Source of the DNA: Methanobacterium sp.
GTDB lineage: Archaea; Methanobacteriota; Methanobacteria; Methanobacteriales; Methanobacteriaceae
DNA: 21,962 nt
Direction: 5' to 3'
NCBI GenBank assembly: GCA_028700095.1
Contig: JAQVTJ010000019.1
Location: 1-21,962 of the forward strand
How positions within the stretch are numbered: the first letter of the stretch is position 1; each line of letters begins with the position of its first letter. A program made the position numbers and the translations under genes. Below the pieces are notes generated by a model, which ran no database searches, was not told the origin of the DNA, and was given only the letters and a program-made list of their open reading frames with translations. Shown here in pieces: positions 1-7,681 of the stretch.

Positions 1-561
1 ATACCTGGTGGTTTTGGAGAAAGAGGTATATCAGGAAAACTAGATGCAGTTAGATATTCAATTGAAAAGAAAATACCACTTTTTGGAATATGTTTAGGAA
101 TGCAATGTATGGTTGTAGAATTTGCTAGAATGCATGGTTTTGAAGGTGCAAATAGTACTGAATTTAATGAAAATGCTAAACATCCTGTGATTGATATTAT
201 GCTTGAACAAAAAAAGATTAAAAATATGGGAGGTACAATGAGATTAGGTTCCTATCCATGTAAAGTTGAAGAAGGAACACTTGCCCATGAAGCATATAAA
301 GAAGATATGGTTAATGAACGACATAGGCATAGATTTGAATTTAACAATGATTATCGTGATATATTAGTTGAAAAAGGTTTAACAATTTCAGGTACATCTC
401 CTGATAATTTCCTAGTGGAAATAATAGAATTAAAAGACCATCCATGGTTTTTAGGTTGTCAATTCCATCCGGAATTTAAATCAAGACCTAATAAGGCACA
501 TCCTATATTTAAATCATTTATTAAAGCAGCAATTAATAAAAAAAAGGAAACAGATAAATAA
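1..561 (+). CDS. pyrG: CTP synthase, C-terminal glutamine amidotransferase part (5' truncated by window edge)
   Basis: This is the C-terminal part of CTP synthase, which makes CTP from UTP using ammonia released from glutamine. The reading frame is open from base 1, so the gene begins upstream of the window; the first ATG at 100 is internal. What remains is the class I glutaminase domain. It has the oxyanion region PGGFGERG at the start, the nucleophile elbow GICLGMQ with the catalytic Cys codon at 91-93, and the His-Glu pair in GCQFHPEFKSRP near the end. The spacing GERG...GICLGMQ...FHPEF is typical of PyrG rather than of other amidotransferases. The synthetase domain lies outside the window. 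The gene ends in TAA and is followed by a hairpin and A/T tracts. Confidence 0.96.
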   Translation: MPGGFGERGISGKLDAVRYSIEKKIPLFGICLGMQCMVVEFARMHGFEGANSTEFNENAKHPVIDIMLEQKKIKNMGGTMRLGSYPCKVEEGTLAHEAYKEDMVNERHRHRFEFNNDYRDILVEKGLTISGTSPDNFLVEIIELKDHPWFLGCQFHPEFKSRPNKAHPIFKSFIKAAINKKKETDK

Positions 562-588
562 ATTAAGATATTATATTTTTAAAAAAAA

Positions 589-623
589 AAAATATTTCCT
601 AAAAAAAAATTAGGAAAATATTT
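589..623 (+). terminator. Inverted repeat downstream of pyrG, probable terminator
   Basis: The left arm AATATTTCCTAA (591-602) pairs with the right arm TTAGGAAAATATT (610-622) apart from one extra base, around an A-rich loop. It lies about 30 bases after the pyrG stop, in a stretch full of homopolymeric A and T. Its position suggests transcription termination or 3'-end formation; the function is inferred. Confidence 0.4.
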
Positions 624-703
624 AATACAAATATAAAAAAAAAATATTTAGATCCCAATCTAGATTCAAATAGTATATAAAAATTTAGAGGATATTTTTT
701 ATT

Positions 704-1876
704 ATGTTAACTACCATACCATTTATCTGTTTAATTATAGCAATTATTACATGTATATATGTAAGTTACACAGATTTTAAAGAGGGTATTATACAAAATA
801 AGATTACATTTCCTTTAATTGCTATTGGAATTCTATTAAATGGTATCTATTTTTTTATGATTTCTAATTTCTTATTATTTATTAAATGTGAAATAGTTAC
901 TATTATAATATTTATTTTAGGATATATTTTCTGGAAGATGGGTGCATGGGCAGGTGGGGATGTGAAACTATTTACTGGTCTTGCAGCATTAATCCCATTT
1001 TATGCCATACCATTTTATCCTACTTTAATAAGTTATAACCTATTTGGCATACAATTTCCATTGTTTGGTACATATCCATTTCCATTTACTCTTATAATTA
1101 ACAGTATACTTTCTGTTTTACCATTTCTATTAATATATATGATTTATATAGTAATTAGAACCAAACCTTACCTTATAAATGAACTAATATCACCAATTAA
1201 AGAATATAAAAAGAATATTTTATTTACAATGACTATATTGTCTGCTGTTACAATTACATTTATTATAACTAAACAGTTTGATTTGCATATTATATTTGTA
1301 ACATTAATTTTAATATCTTTAATTTCATTAATTATATCTAAAATCCCAAATATTTTAAAAACAATTCTAATATTCTCTGTTACAGTTTATATGTTAATAA
1401 CAGATGTTTATATCCTGTTTACAGGAATTATATTTATTTATATTTCTATAATTGTTGTTGATATAATTAAAAATTTATTAACATCCATAAGTAAAGAAGT
1501 TCTTCAAGATAATTATAAAATAGAAGATCTTAAAGCAGGTATGATACCTGCCTATAACATCTATGAACAGTATGGTAAGATTATTATAGCAGATAAAACT
1601 TTCACAAATCGATTAACTGATATGTTAAAGACAGGTGATATTTCACATATTTATCCAATTCAAGGCAGGTTAATTATAAGTTCAATGGCAGCTGGTTTAA
1701 ACACAGAGGATATTAAACTATTAAATGAATTATATATTCAAAATAAAATTTCTGATAATATTAGGATTAAAAAAGGAATACCTTTTGCACCATCAATATT
1801 AATAGGATTACTATTATCAATTTTTATAGGTGATCTTGCATTTATTCTTGGAAATATTATAGCTGCAATAATATAG
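704..1876 (+). CDS. Archaeal A24-family prepilin peptidase with C-terminal Arc_PepC-like domain
   Basis: This is a polytopic membrane aspartyl protease that should remove the class III signal peptides of archaeal pilin-like proteins. The two catalytic aspartates expected for family A24 are visible: Asp24 in YTDFKEG after the first membrane segment, and Asp86 in GGDVKLF, the GxGD-type motif. Several hydrophobic helices follow to about residue 250. A soluble region at about 255-370 then contains KAGMIPAYNIYEQYG and KKGIPFAPSILIG, and a final membrane helix ends the protein; this matches the archaeal A24 C-terminal domain arrangement. The AGAGGA ribosome site at 687-692 supports the ATG at 704. 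The next gene encodes a class III prepilin, a likely substrate. It could be EppA-like, but I do not assign a symbol. Confidence 0.85.
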   Translation: MLTTIPFICLIIAIITCIYVSYTDFKEGIIQNKITFPLIAIGILLNGIYFFMISNFLLFIKCEIVTIIIFILGYIFWKMGAWAGGDVKLFTGLAALIPFYAIPFYPTLISYNLFGIQFPLFGTYPFPFTLIINSILSVLPFLLIYMIYIVIRTKPYLINELISPIKEYKKNILFTMTILSAVTITFIITKQFDLHIIFVTLILISLISLIISKIPNILKTILIFSVTVYMLITDVYILFTGIIFIYISIIVVDIIKNLLTSISKEVLQDNYKIEDLKAGMIPAYNIYEQYGKIIIADKTFTNRLTDMLKTGDISHIYPIQGRLIISSMAAGLNTEDIKLLNELYIQNKISDNIRIKKGIPFAPSILIGLLLSIFIGDLAFILGNIIAAII

Positions 1877-1940
1877 TTCCAAAAAAAAGTTGGTTAATAT
1901 TTTATTCCAGTTTGAAGGTACAAAAAATTTTTTTTTTATA

Positions 1941-1954
1941 TTTATAAATTTATA
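1941..1954 (+). promoter_or_regulatory. TATA box of the class III prepilin gene
   Basis: A TTTATAAATTTATA element is centred about 34 bases before the ATG at 1981. With the usual archaeal distance of about 26 bases, transcription would begin only a few bases before the start codon. No Shine-Dalgarno sequence is present there, so the mRNA is probably leaderless or has a very short leader. This is inferred from spacing only. Confidence 0.4.
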
Positions 1955-1980
1955 GATTAATAAATTATTATTAGATATTT

Positions 1981-2409
1981 ATGGATTTAAAAGGACAGGT
2001 ATCAGCAGAATATTTACTTTTATCATTGATATTTCTAATTATAATTGGTTCTATAACTGTGCCATTAGTTGGTCGTTCAATAAGTTCTAGTTTGGATATT
2101 TCATCAACTTCTGATGTAAAATTTGCAATAAATAGTATAACAAATGCAGTTGGAGTGGTTTATGCAAATGGTCCTGGAGCTAAAAGAACTATTAATGTAT
2201 ATTTCCCACTTCCAAGTACACTTAGTTATGCATCTAACACAATTCAGATGCAAGTTCCATTACAATCAGGTGGAAATAAACTTATAAGTTCAAATGTACC
2301 AATCCCTGTTTTTATTAATAATGGAGCTGTTGTTCGAGGTAATTATAATGTTGAAGTTACATGGACTAGTGGAACCAGTCCCATTACAGTTACATTAACA
2401 GCAACTTAA
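1981..2409 (+). CDS. Class III signal peptide protein (pilin-like, DUF361 type)
   Basis: This is a small surface protein with a type IV pilin-like N-terminus. Residues 1-6 are MDLKGQ, followed by VSAEYLLLSLIFLIII. The QxSxEY motif directly before a hydrophobic helix is the hallmark of archaeal class III signal peptides, which are cut just before the Gln by an EppA-type prepilin peptidase. The mature protein would be about 137 residues: the hydrophobic helix that packs in a pilus core, then a Ser/Thr/Asn-rich beta-type domain ending in TSGTSPITVTLTAT. The preceding gene encodes an A24 peptidase of the right kind. Whether it forms a pilus, an adhesin or another extracytoplasmic structure cannot be told. 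No second pilin or assembly ATPase is in the window. Confidence 0.88.
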   Translation: MDLKGQVSAEYLLLSLIFLIIIGSITVPLVGRSISSSLDISSTSDVKFAINSITNAVGVVYANGPGAKRTINVYFPLPSTLSYASNTIQMQVPLQSGGNKLISSNVPIPVFINNGAVVRGNYNVEVTWTSGTSPITVTLTAT

Positions 2410-2491
2410 CATATAAAATATATATCCACAAAAAAAAATTAAATAAAATATAGATTATTTATAAATTATATTTTTTAAAAGGGGATTCTTG

Positions 2492-3360
2492 ATGAGTATA
2501 TTTAACAAATTCGGCTATTATATTATTAAATTATTTTCTATAACTGGGATGTTAATATTATCAATACCCCGAATACTAAAAAAAATTAATTACTCTGATA
2601 TTAAAGACAAATTAAATATGGGAAATCTGAAAAATAATATATCCACAATTAGAGAGGATATTAAATTGATAATAAAATATCATATATAACCAATTCAAAT
2701 AAAAGATCTAAAATATTTAAACAATCTTCGATTAAAGAGGATAATCCCCATAATACACAGGTAGAATATACATTCTCATCTAAAGAAAAGGAAAGAACAA
2801 TATTTATTCTTCAAGTTTTATCTGGAATATTTGTTATAATGTCAATTATGAATATATTTAATTTTATAGGAAATTTAATATACATACCTTTAAGTATGGT
2901 TATAATTATTTATATTCTATATTTATTATATAGAAGGGTGAAATTTATGTATTATACTGATTTCAATGCTTATAGGGATTTTTTTTTAATGTATGTTGCT
3001 GTTGGAATATTTCTTGTGCTTATTAACAATAATTCAAATTTTGTAATGGCATTTTCATTCCAAATATTACCTTCTCTTACAGTATTAATTTTCACAGTAC
3101 TAGCAGTTATAGCAGTATTTCTAATATTTCGTATTAGATATTACAGAAATTTCACATTTGGAACTGTTCTTGAAGATATTAATAACACAGCATATGTTAA
3201 GGTTGAATATGATATTCGATCAAATGTTAAACCAAATATTTATATTGTTAAAAATAATGTTAATGCTAAAGAAGGAGATTATGTAAAGCTTATACTTGAA
3301 AAAAAATTAATGAATATAAATGGAAATAAACCTGTTAATATCATGGAAATTATAAAATAG
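2492..3360 (+). pseudogene. Membrane protein gene (possibly DUF2101-like), frameshifted
   Basis: The first part reads from ATG 2492, with GGGGAT at 2481-2486 as ribosome site. It gives about 65 residues with one membrane helix and stops at TAA 2687-2689. A second reading frame, open from 2665, continues without a break as TNSNKRSKIFKQSS, several membrane helices, and a C-terminal soluble domain from FGTVLEDINNTAYVKVEYD to the TAG at 3358-3360. Removing two bases from the ATATATA run at 2682-2688 joins the parts into one 288-residue protein (KYHITNSNKRSK). I therefore read it as one gene with a 2-base expansion. Family recognition is tentative: it resembles archaeal DUF2101 membrane proteins. 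If the lesion is real, the C-terminal piece could restart at ATG 2839. A sequencing error is also possible. Confidence 0.7.
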
Positions 3361-3469
3361 ATAATAAAATTTTTTTTTTAGATTAATAATTAATAAAAAT
3401 ATAATAATTTAAAGTTATATATTAAATTTTTAATTGAATTTTTACAAGTTCTGAAAATGAATATATAAC

Positions 3470-4246
3470 ATGAAACTAAAAGAGTGTAAATGTATGATAC
3501 ACAAGGATCATCCTAGATATGAATCATTAAAATTAAGGGCTATGATTGTTAATGCCCATAAAATAGGAATACTTGCAGATTCAGGAATGATAGCACATGG
3601 ACGTGGAGAAGCATTTGATTATCTTATAAGTGAAAAAACATCATCTAATGCAATAAAAGCTGTTAAAGCTGCTGCTGCTGCACTTCTTTTAGCTGAAAAT
3701 CCCGTTATAAGTGTTAATGGTAATACAGCAGCATTGGTACCTGAAAAAATTGTTAAACTTGCAAAGGAAATACCTTCCCAAATCGAGATCAACCTATTTT
3801 ACAGAACAGATAAAAGAATAAATGTTATAGAAAAAGTTTTAAAAAATGCTGGTGCTGAAAATATATTAGGTACTAATCAAGATGAAAAAGCAATAATTAA
3901 AGGTCTTGATGGTCCTAGATCATATTCTAGTAAAAATGGAATTTATATTGCAGATGTTGTTCTTATACCACTTGAAGATGGTGATAGAGCAGAAGCACTT
4001 ACAAAACTTGGAAAACTCTTAATTACAATTGATCTTAATCCTCTTTCAAGAACAGCTAAAACATCAAATATTACAATTGTAGATAATATAGTAAGAGCTA
4101 TACCTAATTTAATAAAAGCAATTAAAGAACTTAGGGATACTGATCCTTTAGTCCTCCATGTAATAGTTGAAAACTTTGATAATAAAGAAAATCTGCAAAA
4201 AACCCTTGAAAACATCTCTAAAAATTATACTGGTGTTAATAAATGA
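3470..4246 (+). CDS. 4-phosphopantoate--beta-alanine ligase (phosphopantothenate synthetase, archaeal PPS)
   Basis: This enzyme condenses 4-phosphopantoate with beta-alanine using ATP to give 4'-phosphopantothenate, the archaeal replacement for bacterial PanC in coenzyme A synthesis. Family signatures run along the protein: HPRYESLKLRAMI at the start, GMIAHGRGEAFDYLI, NPVISVNGNTAAL, NLFYRTDKRI, ADVVLIPLEDGDRAEAL and IDLNPLSRTA. The length of 258 residues is normal. The start is uncertain: homologues usually begin close to the HPRY motif, so ATG 3494, preceded by AAAGAGTG, may be the real start instead of ATG 3470, which has no clear ribosome site. The stop overlaps the next gene as ATGA. If TGA 4244-4246 were read through, a TAA would follow after four codons. 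Confidence 0.94.
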   Translation: MKLKECKCMIHKDHPRYESLKLRAMIVNAHKIGILADSGMIAHGRGEAFDYLISEKTSSNAIKAVKAAAAALLLAENPVISVNGNTAALVPEKIVKLAKEIPSQIEINLFYRTDKRINVIEKVLKNAGAENILGTNQDEKAIIKGLDGPRSYSSKNGIYIADVVLIPLEDGDRAEALTKLGKLLITIDLNPLSRTAKTSNITIVDNIVRAIPNLIKAIKELRDTDPLVLHVIVENFDNKENLQKTLENISKNYTGVNK

Positions 4247-4845
4247 AAGTTATTGGAGTAACAGGACTTCCAGGATCTGGAAAAGGAGTTGTTTCACGTG
4301 TTGCTAAAAAATTAGGCATACCCATTATTAGTATGGGTGATGTTATAAGAAATGAAGCTAAAAAAAGAGACGAAAAAACTGGGGATACAGCTGTTAAGTT
4401 ACGTAAAGAATATGGTGAATTTATAGTAGCTGAACGTTGTGTAAAAACAATAAAAGAATATTATAATACCATGGAAACTTCTAATAATATAGTTGTTAAA
4501 TCTCCAATATTTATGATAGAAGGTATTAGAAGTCCTTATGAAGTTGAAATATTTAAAAAAAACTTTAACTATTTTAAAGTTATAGCTGTACATTCAACTC
4601 CCAGAACAAGATTTAAACGTTTACAAAGAAGAAAACGTCCTGATGATTCAAGGGAAAAATCTGAATTTACACTTAGAGATGAAAGAGAACTTAAATTTGG
4701 AATAGGTAATGTAATTGCAACAGCAGATTATATGATTATTAATAAAGGCCCTATAAAGAAAATTAAAAGTATAGTAAGGAGTATACTTGAAAATGAAATG
4801 CAAAATGACCGCAAAAACATGTGTAAACCCTACAGAAGATCTTGA
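4243..4845 (+). CDS. UPF0200 family P-loop kinase-like protein
   Basis: This is an archaeal P-loop NTPase related to nucleotide and dephospho-CoA kinases; its physiological substrate is not established. Residues 8-15 are the Walker A motif GLPGSGKG, followed by ISMGDVIRNEA, as in the UPF0200 family. An arginine-rich lid-like region TRFKRLQRRKRPDDS comes next, then FTLRDERELKFGIGNVIATADYMIINKG. It starts within the stop of the phosphopantothenate synthetase gene (ATGA), so the two are translationally coupled. Its last 15 or so codons overlap the start of the UPF0201 gene in another frame, and TGA is followed at once by TAA. In some archaea UPF0200 and UPF0201 are fused, which suggests a shared job. 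The link to coenzyme A metabolism is only contextual. Confidence 0.88.
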   Translation: MKVIGVTGLPGSGKGVVSRVAKKLGIPIISMGDVIRNEAKKRDEKTGDTAVKLRKEYGEFIVAERCVKTIKEYYNTMETSNNIVVKSPIFMIEGIRSPYEVEIFKKNFNYFKVIAVHSTPRTRFKRLQRRKRPDDSREKSEFTLRDERELKFGIGNVIATADYMIINKGPIKKIKSIVRSILENEMQNDRKNMCKPYRRS

Positions 4846-5167
4846 TAAAGTTATAACTGCTATCTCAAATATATTTAAATATGATAATCTAATAATTGAA
4901 GATAGTTATATTATTGTAACAGGCGAAATTGATTCGCTTATACAACTTAAAGATTCTCTTAAAGAAAGAAAAATACGAGATACAGCTGAGCGAATGTTTA
5001 TCAAAGGAGCTAGTAATGGTATAATAAAATTTTCATTAAGTAAACAAGCAGCTTTTGTATCAGTTCCCAATATTGTTGATAGAGAACTATCTGCATTAGG
5101 TGAAATAGATGTAACCATTGAAACAGATAATGAATTAGCTTTTATTGAATGGATGACAAAAAAATAG
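4793..5167 (+). CDS. UPF0201 family protein (predicted RNA-binding type)
   Basis: This is a conserved archaeal protein of about 125 residues. Characteristic parts are the N-terminal VNPTEDLDKV, the central DSLKERKIRDTAERMFIKG, and the C-terminal IDVTIETDNELAFIEWM. The family has been described as having a ribosomal-protein-like RNA-binding fold, but its role is not established. I choose ATG 4793, which has AAGGAG at 4776-4781 eleven bases upstream. A TTG at 4787 in the same frame, five bases after that site, is an alternative. The gene overlaps the end of the UPF0200 gene by about 50 bases, so the two must be cotranscribed. It ends in TAG and converges with dph6. Confidence 0.85.
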   Translation: MKCKMTAKTCVNPTEDLDKVITAISNIFKYDNLIIEDSYIIVTGEIDSLIQLKDSLKERKIRDTAERMFIKGASNGIIKFSLSKQAAFVSVPNIVDRELSALGEIDVTIETDNELAFIEWMTKK

Positions 5168-5231
5168 CTAAAAAAAAAGTATATATTTTATTTAATTTTT
5201 ATATTTTTAACAAATAAAATAATAGGGATAT
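5168..5231. terminator. Convergent intergenic A/T tracts, probable two-way terminator
   Basis: Only 64 bases separate the UPF0201 stop from the end of dph6. They hold an A8 tract and several T-rich runs, giving oligo-T on either transcript as archaeal termination prefers. There is no strong hairpin. The function is inferred from position and composition. Confidence 0.35.
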
Positions 5232-5912
5232 TTATTTATCTACAAGTATTGCTTTGGTAATTAAAATAGAACCATTATCTCTATCCCATATATTTGATGA
5301 TTCAAGTATTTCTATCCGTTTTTTAAATATTGAACAGTCAAGTACAAGTGTTTCAGCTTCTCCACCTTCAAATGCCATGTGAATACCATATCTTTTATTT
5401 AAATTTATAATTTCTTCTAAAAAATTATTGTCAATATTTCTACCTAACCAAGATTCATCAAGACCATATGCAGATACACTTGTAAGTATAACATTAAAAC
5501 CTAATTCTATAATCTCTTCCATATATTCTTTAGGATTACAATGCCATAGAGGAGCATGTGATTCAAGCCCTATTTCATTACATAAATTATCTATCCGGGA
5601 TTTCTGATATTCTGATGCTAGTGCACCTGAAAATATTGCTTTAACATCTTTATTTTTTAATTCTATTAATACTCTTTTTAGATCATCTAATTCTTTTTCT
5701 TTCTCACCAAAGGTTTTAGCAATAATAAGGGGAATTTCCAGTGCTTTTGAAGATAGTTCAGTTATGTGTATGCTTGCAACATGGAACATGTAAGATTCTG
5801 GATTTTCAGAAATCATTGTCACAAGATATTTAACATTAAAGCCTTGTTCAATAGCCTTGTATATTGCCACTGTACTATCTTTTCCTCCTGAAAAAAGTAT
5901 AGCTGCATCCAT
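5232..5912 (-). CDS. dph6: Diphthine--ammonia ligase
   Basis: This enzyme performs the last step of diphthamide synthesis, ATP-dependent amidation of diphthine on elongation factor 2. The N-terminal SGGKDS at residues 8-13 is the PP-loop that binds ATP in N-type pyrophosphatases. Family-specific features follow: FSGALASEYQKSRI, PLWHCNP, AYGLDESWLGR, and EGGEAET at 182-188 near the C-terminus. The length of 226 residues is standard for the single-domain archaeal form. The start is well supported: GGAGGT lies on the minus strand at 5930-5925, about 12 bases before the ATG. The gene points toward the UPF0201 gene and is followed on its strand by nothing in common operon spacing. Confidence 0.93.
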   Translation of the reverse strand: MDAAILFSGGKDSTVAIYKAIEQGFNVKYLVTMISENPESYMFHVASIHITELSSKALEIPLIIAKTFGEKEKELDDLKRVLIELKNKDVKAIFSGALASEYQKSRIDNLCNEIGLESHAPLWHCNPKEYMEEIIELGFNVILTSVSAYGLDESWLGRNIDNNFLEEIINLNKRYGIHMAFEGGEAETLVLDCSIFKKRIEILESSNIWDRDNGSILITKAILVDK

Positions 5913-6022
5913 AACTATTTTTACACCTCCTAATCTTTAATTAGAATATAATATTATTTTTTTATAAATTTTTTTTCATAAATATATCCCAAAAAAAAGG
6001 ATAGAAAATAGTATATTTTTAT

Positions 6023-6826
6023 TTATTTTTTAAGTTTAAGTATTCTTGTCTTGATAATGTTAAAAATATTTATTATACTATCTATAAATAATCCTATGAG
6101 TCCTACTATTATTCCTAGAATACCACAGGATAATATTACATTTGATTTTTTAGGCATTATATTAATTAAGGTTTTAATATTATTTTCTGTTGGACCGTTT
6201 ATATCGGTAATTACCACATCATCCATAGGTAGTTGTGAAATAACTTTATCATGTTTTCTTGCATCTACTTCTAAAGTTACTCGTACAATACTATATTTTA
6301 CTGTTGCACCACTTACATATTGCATCCATGTTTCTAGATCACTTATTACCTGTTGAGGATCTGTATTATTTTTCACTTCAATTACCACAGTATCATTGGA
6401 TGGTATTTTTGCATAGATAATATTTTGATTAATTTGTGGCATTCTATTTTGGAATATATGTATCCAACCCTCTGATAATGGACTTGTTTTTAATGTTAGT
6501 CCATTACTTTGAACACTTTGAACACCATCAATTTTTCTAGTATCTTCCATGAAAGTAGATACATTTAATTTAGCAGATACATTTAATCCAACAGTATCAG
6601 TACCTGTTGTTGTAACCGCATACACTGATCTTGCCATATCAGGAATATCATCAAATACTGGTGCTATGAAAAAAGCTCCGCCAACAGCACCTACAGTAAA
6701 TCCTAAAGCAATTACAAATAAAAGATTTTTTTTACCAATTAAAGGTGTTAATAGTGCTGTTGAAAATATAAAGACTAATATTAATATAAAAAGTCCTATC
6801 ATTAATATAACTGCAAGTGTTTCCAT
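6023..6826 (-). CDS. Membrane protein of unknown function
   Basis: I do not recognise this 267-residue protein. It has two N-terminal membrane helices (about residues 5-27 and 34-55), a large hydrophilic middle (about 56-227), one C-terminal membrane helix (about 228-255) and a short lysine-rich tail. The middle part has alternating strands and helices, a run of Asn/Thr sequons such as NVS and NNT, and the segment VTLEVDARKHDKVISQL that looks like a small alpha/beta domain. The topology suggests that the middle domain faces outside. It could be a cell-surface anchor or sensor, but nothing points to a specific function. The gene stands alone, about 110 bases upstream of dph6 in the same direction. 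Confidence 0.75.
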   Translation of the reverse strand: METLAVILMIGLFILILVFIFSTALLTPLIGKKNLLFVIALGFTVGAVGGAFFIAPVFDDIPDMARSVYAVTTTGTDTVGLNVSAKLNVSTFMEDTRKIDGVQSVQSNGLTLKTSPLSEGWIHIFQNRMPQINQNIIYAKIPSNDTVVIEVKNNTDPQQVISDLETWMQYVSGATVKYSIVRVTLEVDARKHDKVISQLPMDDVVITDINGPTENNIKTLINIMPKKSNVILSCGILGIIVGLIGLFIDSIINIFNIIKTRILKLKK

Positions 6827-6880
6827 ATTTTAATCTCTGATTTTATATCTAATAATAGTTACCATTATATTATACCTTTG

Positions 6881-6890
6881 TATATAAAAT
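6881..6890 (-). promoter_or_regulatory. TATA box candidate of the unknown membrane protein gene
   Basis: The minus strand reads ATTTTATATA here, which fits an archaeal TATA element. The expected transcription start, about 26 bases downstream, would give a leader of roughly 30 bases before ATG 6826. This is based on motif and spacing only, in a very AT-rich background. Confidence 0.3.
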
Positions 6891-7373
6891 AAAAATTTAT
6901 TAATAAACTAACGGAAATGTTTTATAATAACCCAATAATTAAATACCATGAAAATGGCAAAAATTCAACCATATTAAATAAGGGTTTAAAAAAAATATTA
7001 TACTGGGTTTAAAATAGATCAAAGAGTACAAATATCCGTAGAATATCTTACTTTTAGCAGTTATAGTGAGTATAATAATTATATTTTCATATACTAACCA
7101 ATGAAAAATAAACAAAATAATCTTACAACAGCAAATTAGGGACAGAAAATACAATAACAAATATTGTATTAACCAATAAACAAATCAACCTCCTATAAAA
7201 GTTATCTAAGTAAAATATATCAAATAATAAAAATGGTTTAGATATAATAATTATTATAATACATTTTCTTAATAAATATTAATTATCCAACTGCTCATAA
7301 TATATAATAAATATAATAAAATGAGAAATTCTAAATATAATTTTAGATTATAATATATTGGGGATGAAAATAA
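6891..7373. other. Divergent intergenic region without a supported gene
   Basis: About 480 bases lie between two divergent genes. I see no gene I can support. Visible items are a strong ribosome-site-like GGAGGTTG on the minus strand near 7190 that leads only into very short or non-standard-start frames, a 16-base perfect palindrome TATAATAATTATTATA at 7243-7258, and a weak hairpin (TCTAAA/TTTAGA) near 7331-7348 just before the next gene. The ribosome-site-like sequence suggests that a former gene start has decayed. Confidence 0.4.
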
Positions 7374-7634
7374 ATGAAGGATAATATAGAATTTAATAAA
7401 GCTGAAGATTATAGTAGAAATAATCCTAAAAAAAGAAATATTAATATTTGAGGTATTTATATCAGTTTAATATTTATTATAATTGGAGTTGTATGGTATG
7501 GTGTAAATATAAGTATAATACCATTATCATTTATCCAACAACAAGCCGGTCCAATTATTATAATACTTATTGGTATATTAATATTTATAAAATCAGTAAA
7601 AAAAATAAAATTATATTACCTAAAAATATTTTAG
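7374..7634 (+). pseudogene. Small membrane protein gene interrupted by in-frame TGA
   Basis: ATG 7374 follows GGGGATGA at about 7360-7367. The frame gives a polar start (MKDNIEFNKAEDYSRNNPKK), then reaches TGA at 7449-7451. Directly after it the same frame continues as GIYISLIFIIIGVVWYGVN, IIPLSFIQQQAGPIIIILIG and ILIFIKSVKKIK, ending in TAG 7632-7634. That is 86 codons in total with two membrane helices. Such coherent membrane-protein sequence on both sides of the stop, with a proper start signal, indicates one gene with a nonsense change; a TGG, GGA, CGA or AGA codon is the likely ancestor. I cannot name the family. It lies 47 bases upstream of the aminopeptidase gene and may share its transcript. 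Confidence 0.55.
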
Positions 7635-7681
7635 CTTATTTAATTATTTTATATATTCAAAAAAAAAGGAAGTATAAAACT

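Noticed and set aside
674..682. TATATAAAA as promoter of the prepilin peptidase gene
   Set aside because: Transcription would then start at the ATG itself and leave out the good AGAGGA ribosome site at 687-692, so the real promoter is probably further upstream.
6939..7160. Open frame of 73 codons on the minus strand in the intergenic region
   Set aside because: It starts with TTG, has no ribosome site at the right distance, ends in low-complexity hydrophobic sequence expected from AT-rich DNA, and resembles no family.
7243..7258. 16-base palindrome TATAATAATTATTATA as an operator
   Set aside because: It is pure A/T in very AT-rich DNA, so chance is a sufficient explanation, and it is not close to a clear promoter.
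7448..7681. N-terminal extension of the M42 aminopeptidase frame upstream of 7682
   Set aside because: It overlaps the small membrane protein gene in another frame, is rich in Tyr, Asn and Ile as expected from non-coding AT-rich DNA, and the family start with its ribosome site is at 7682.
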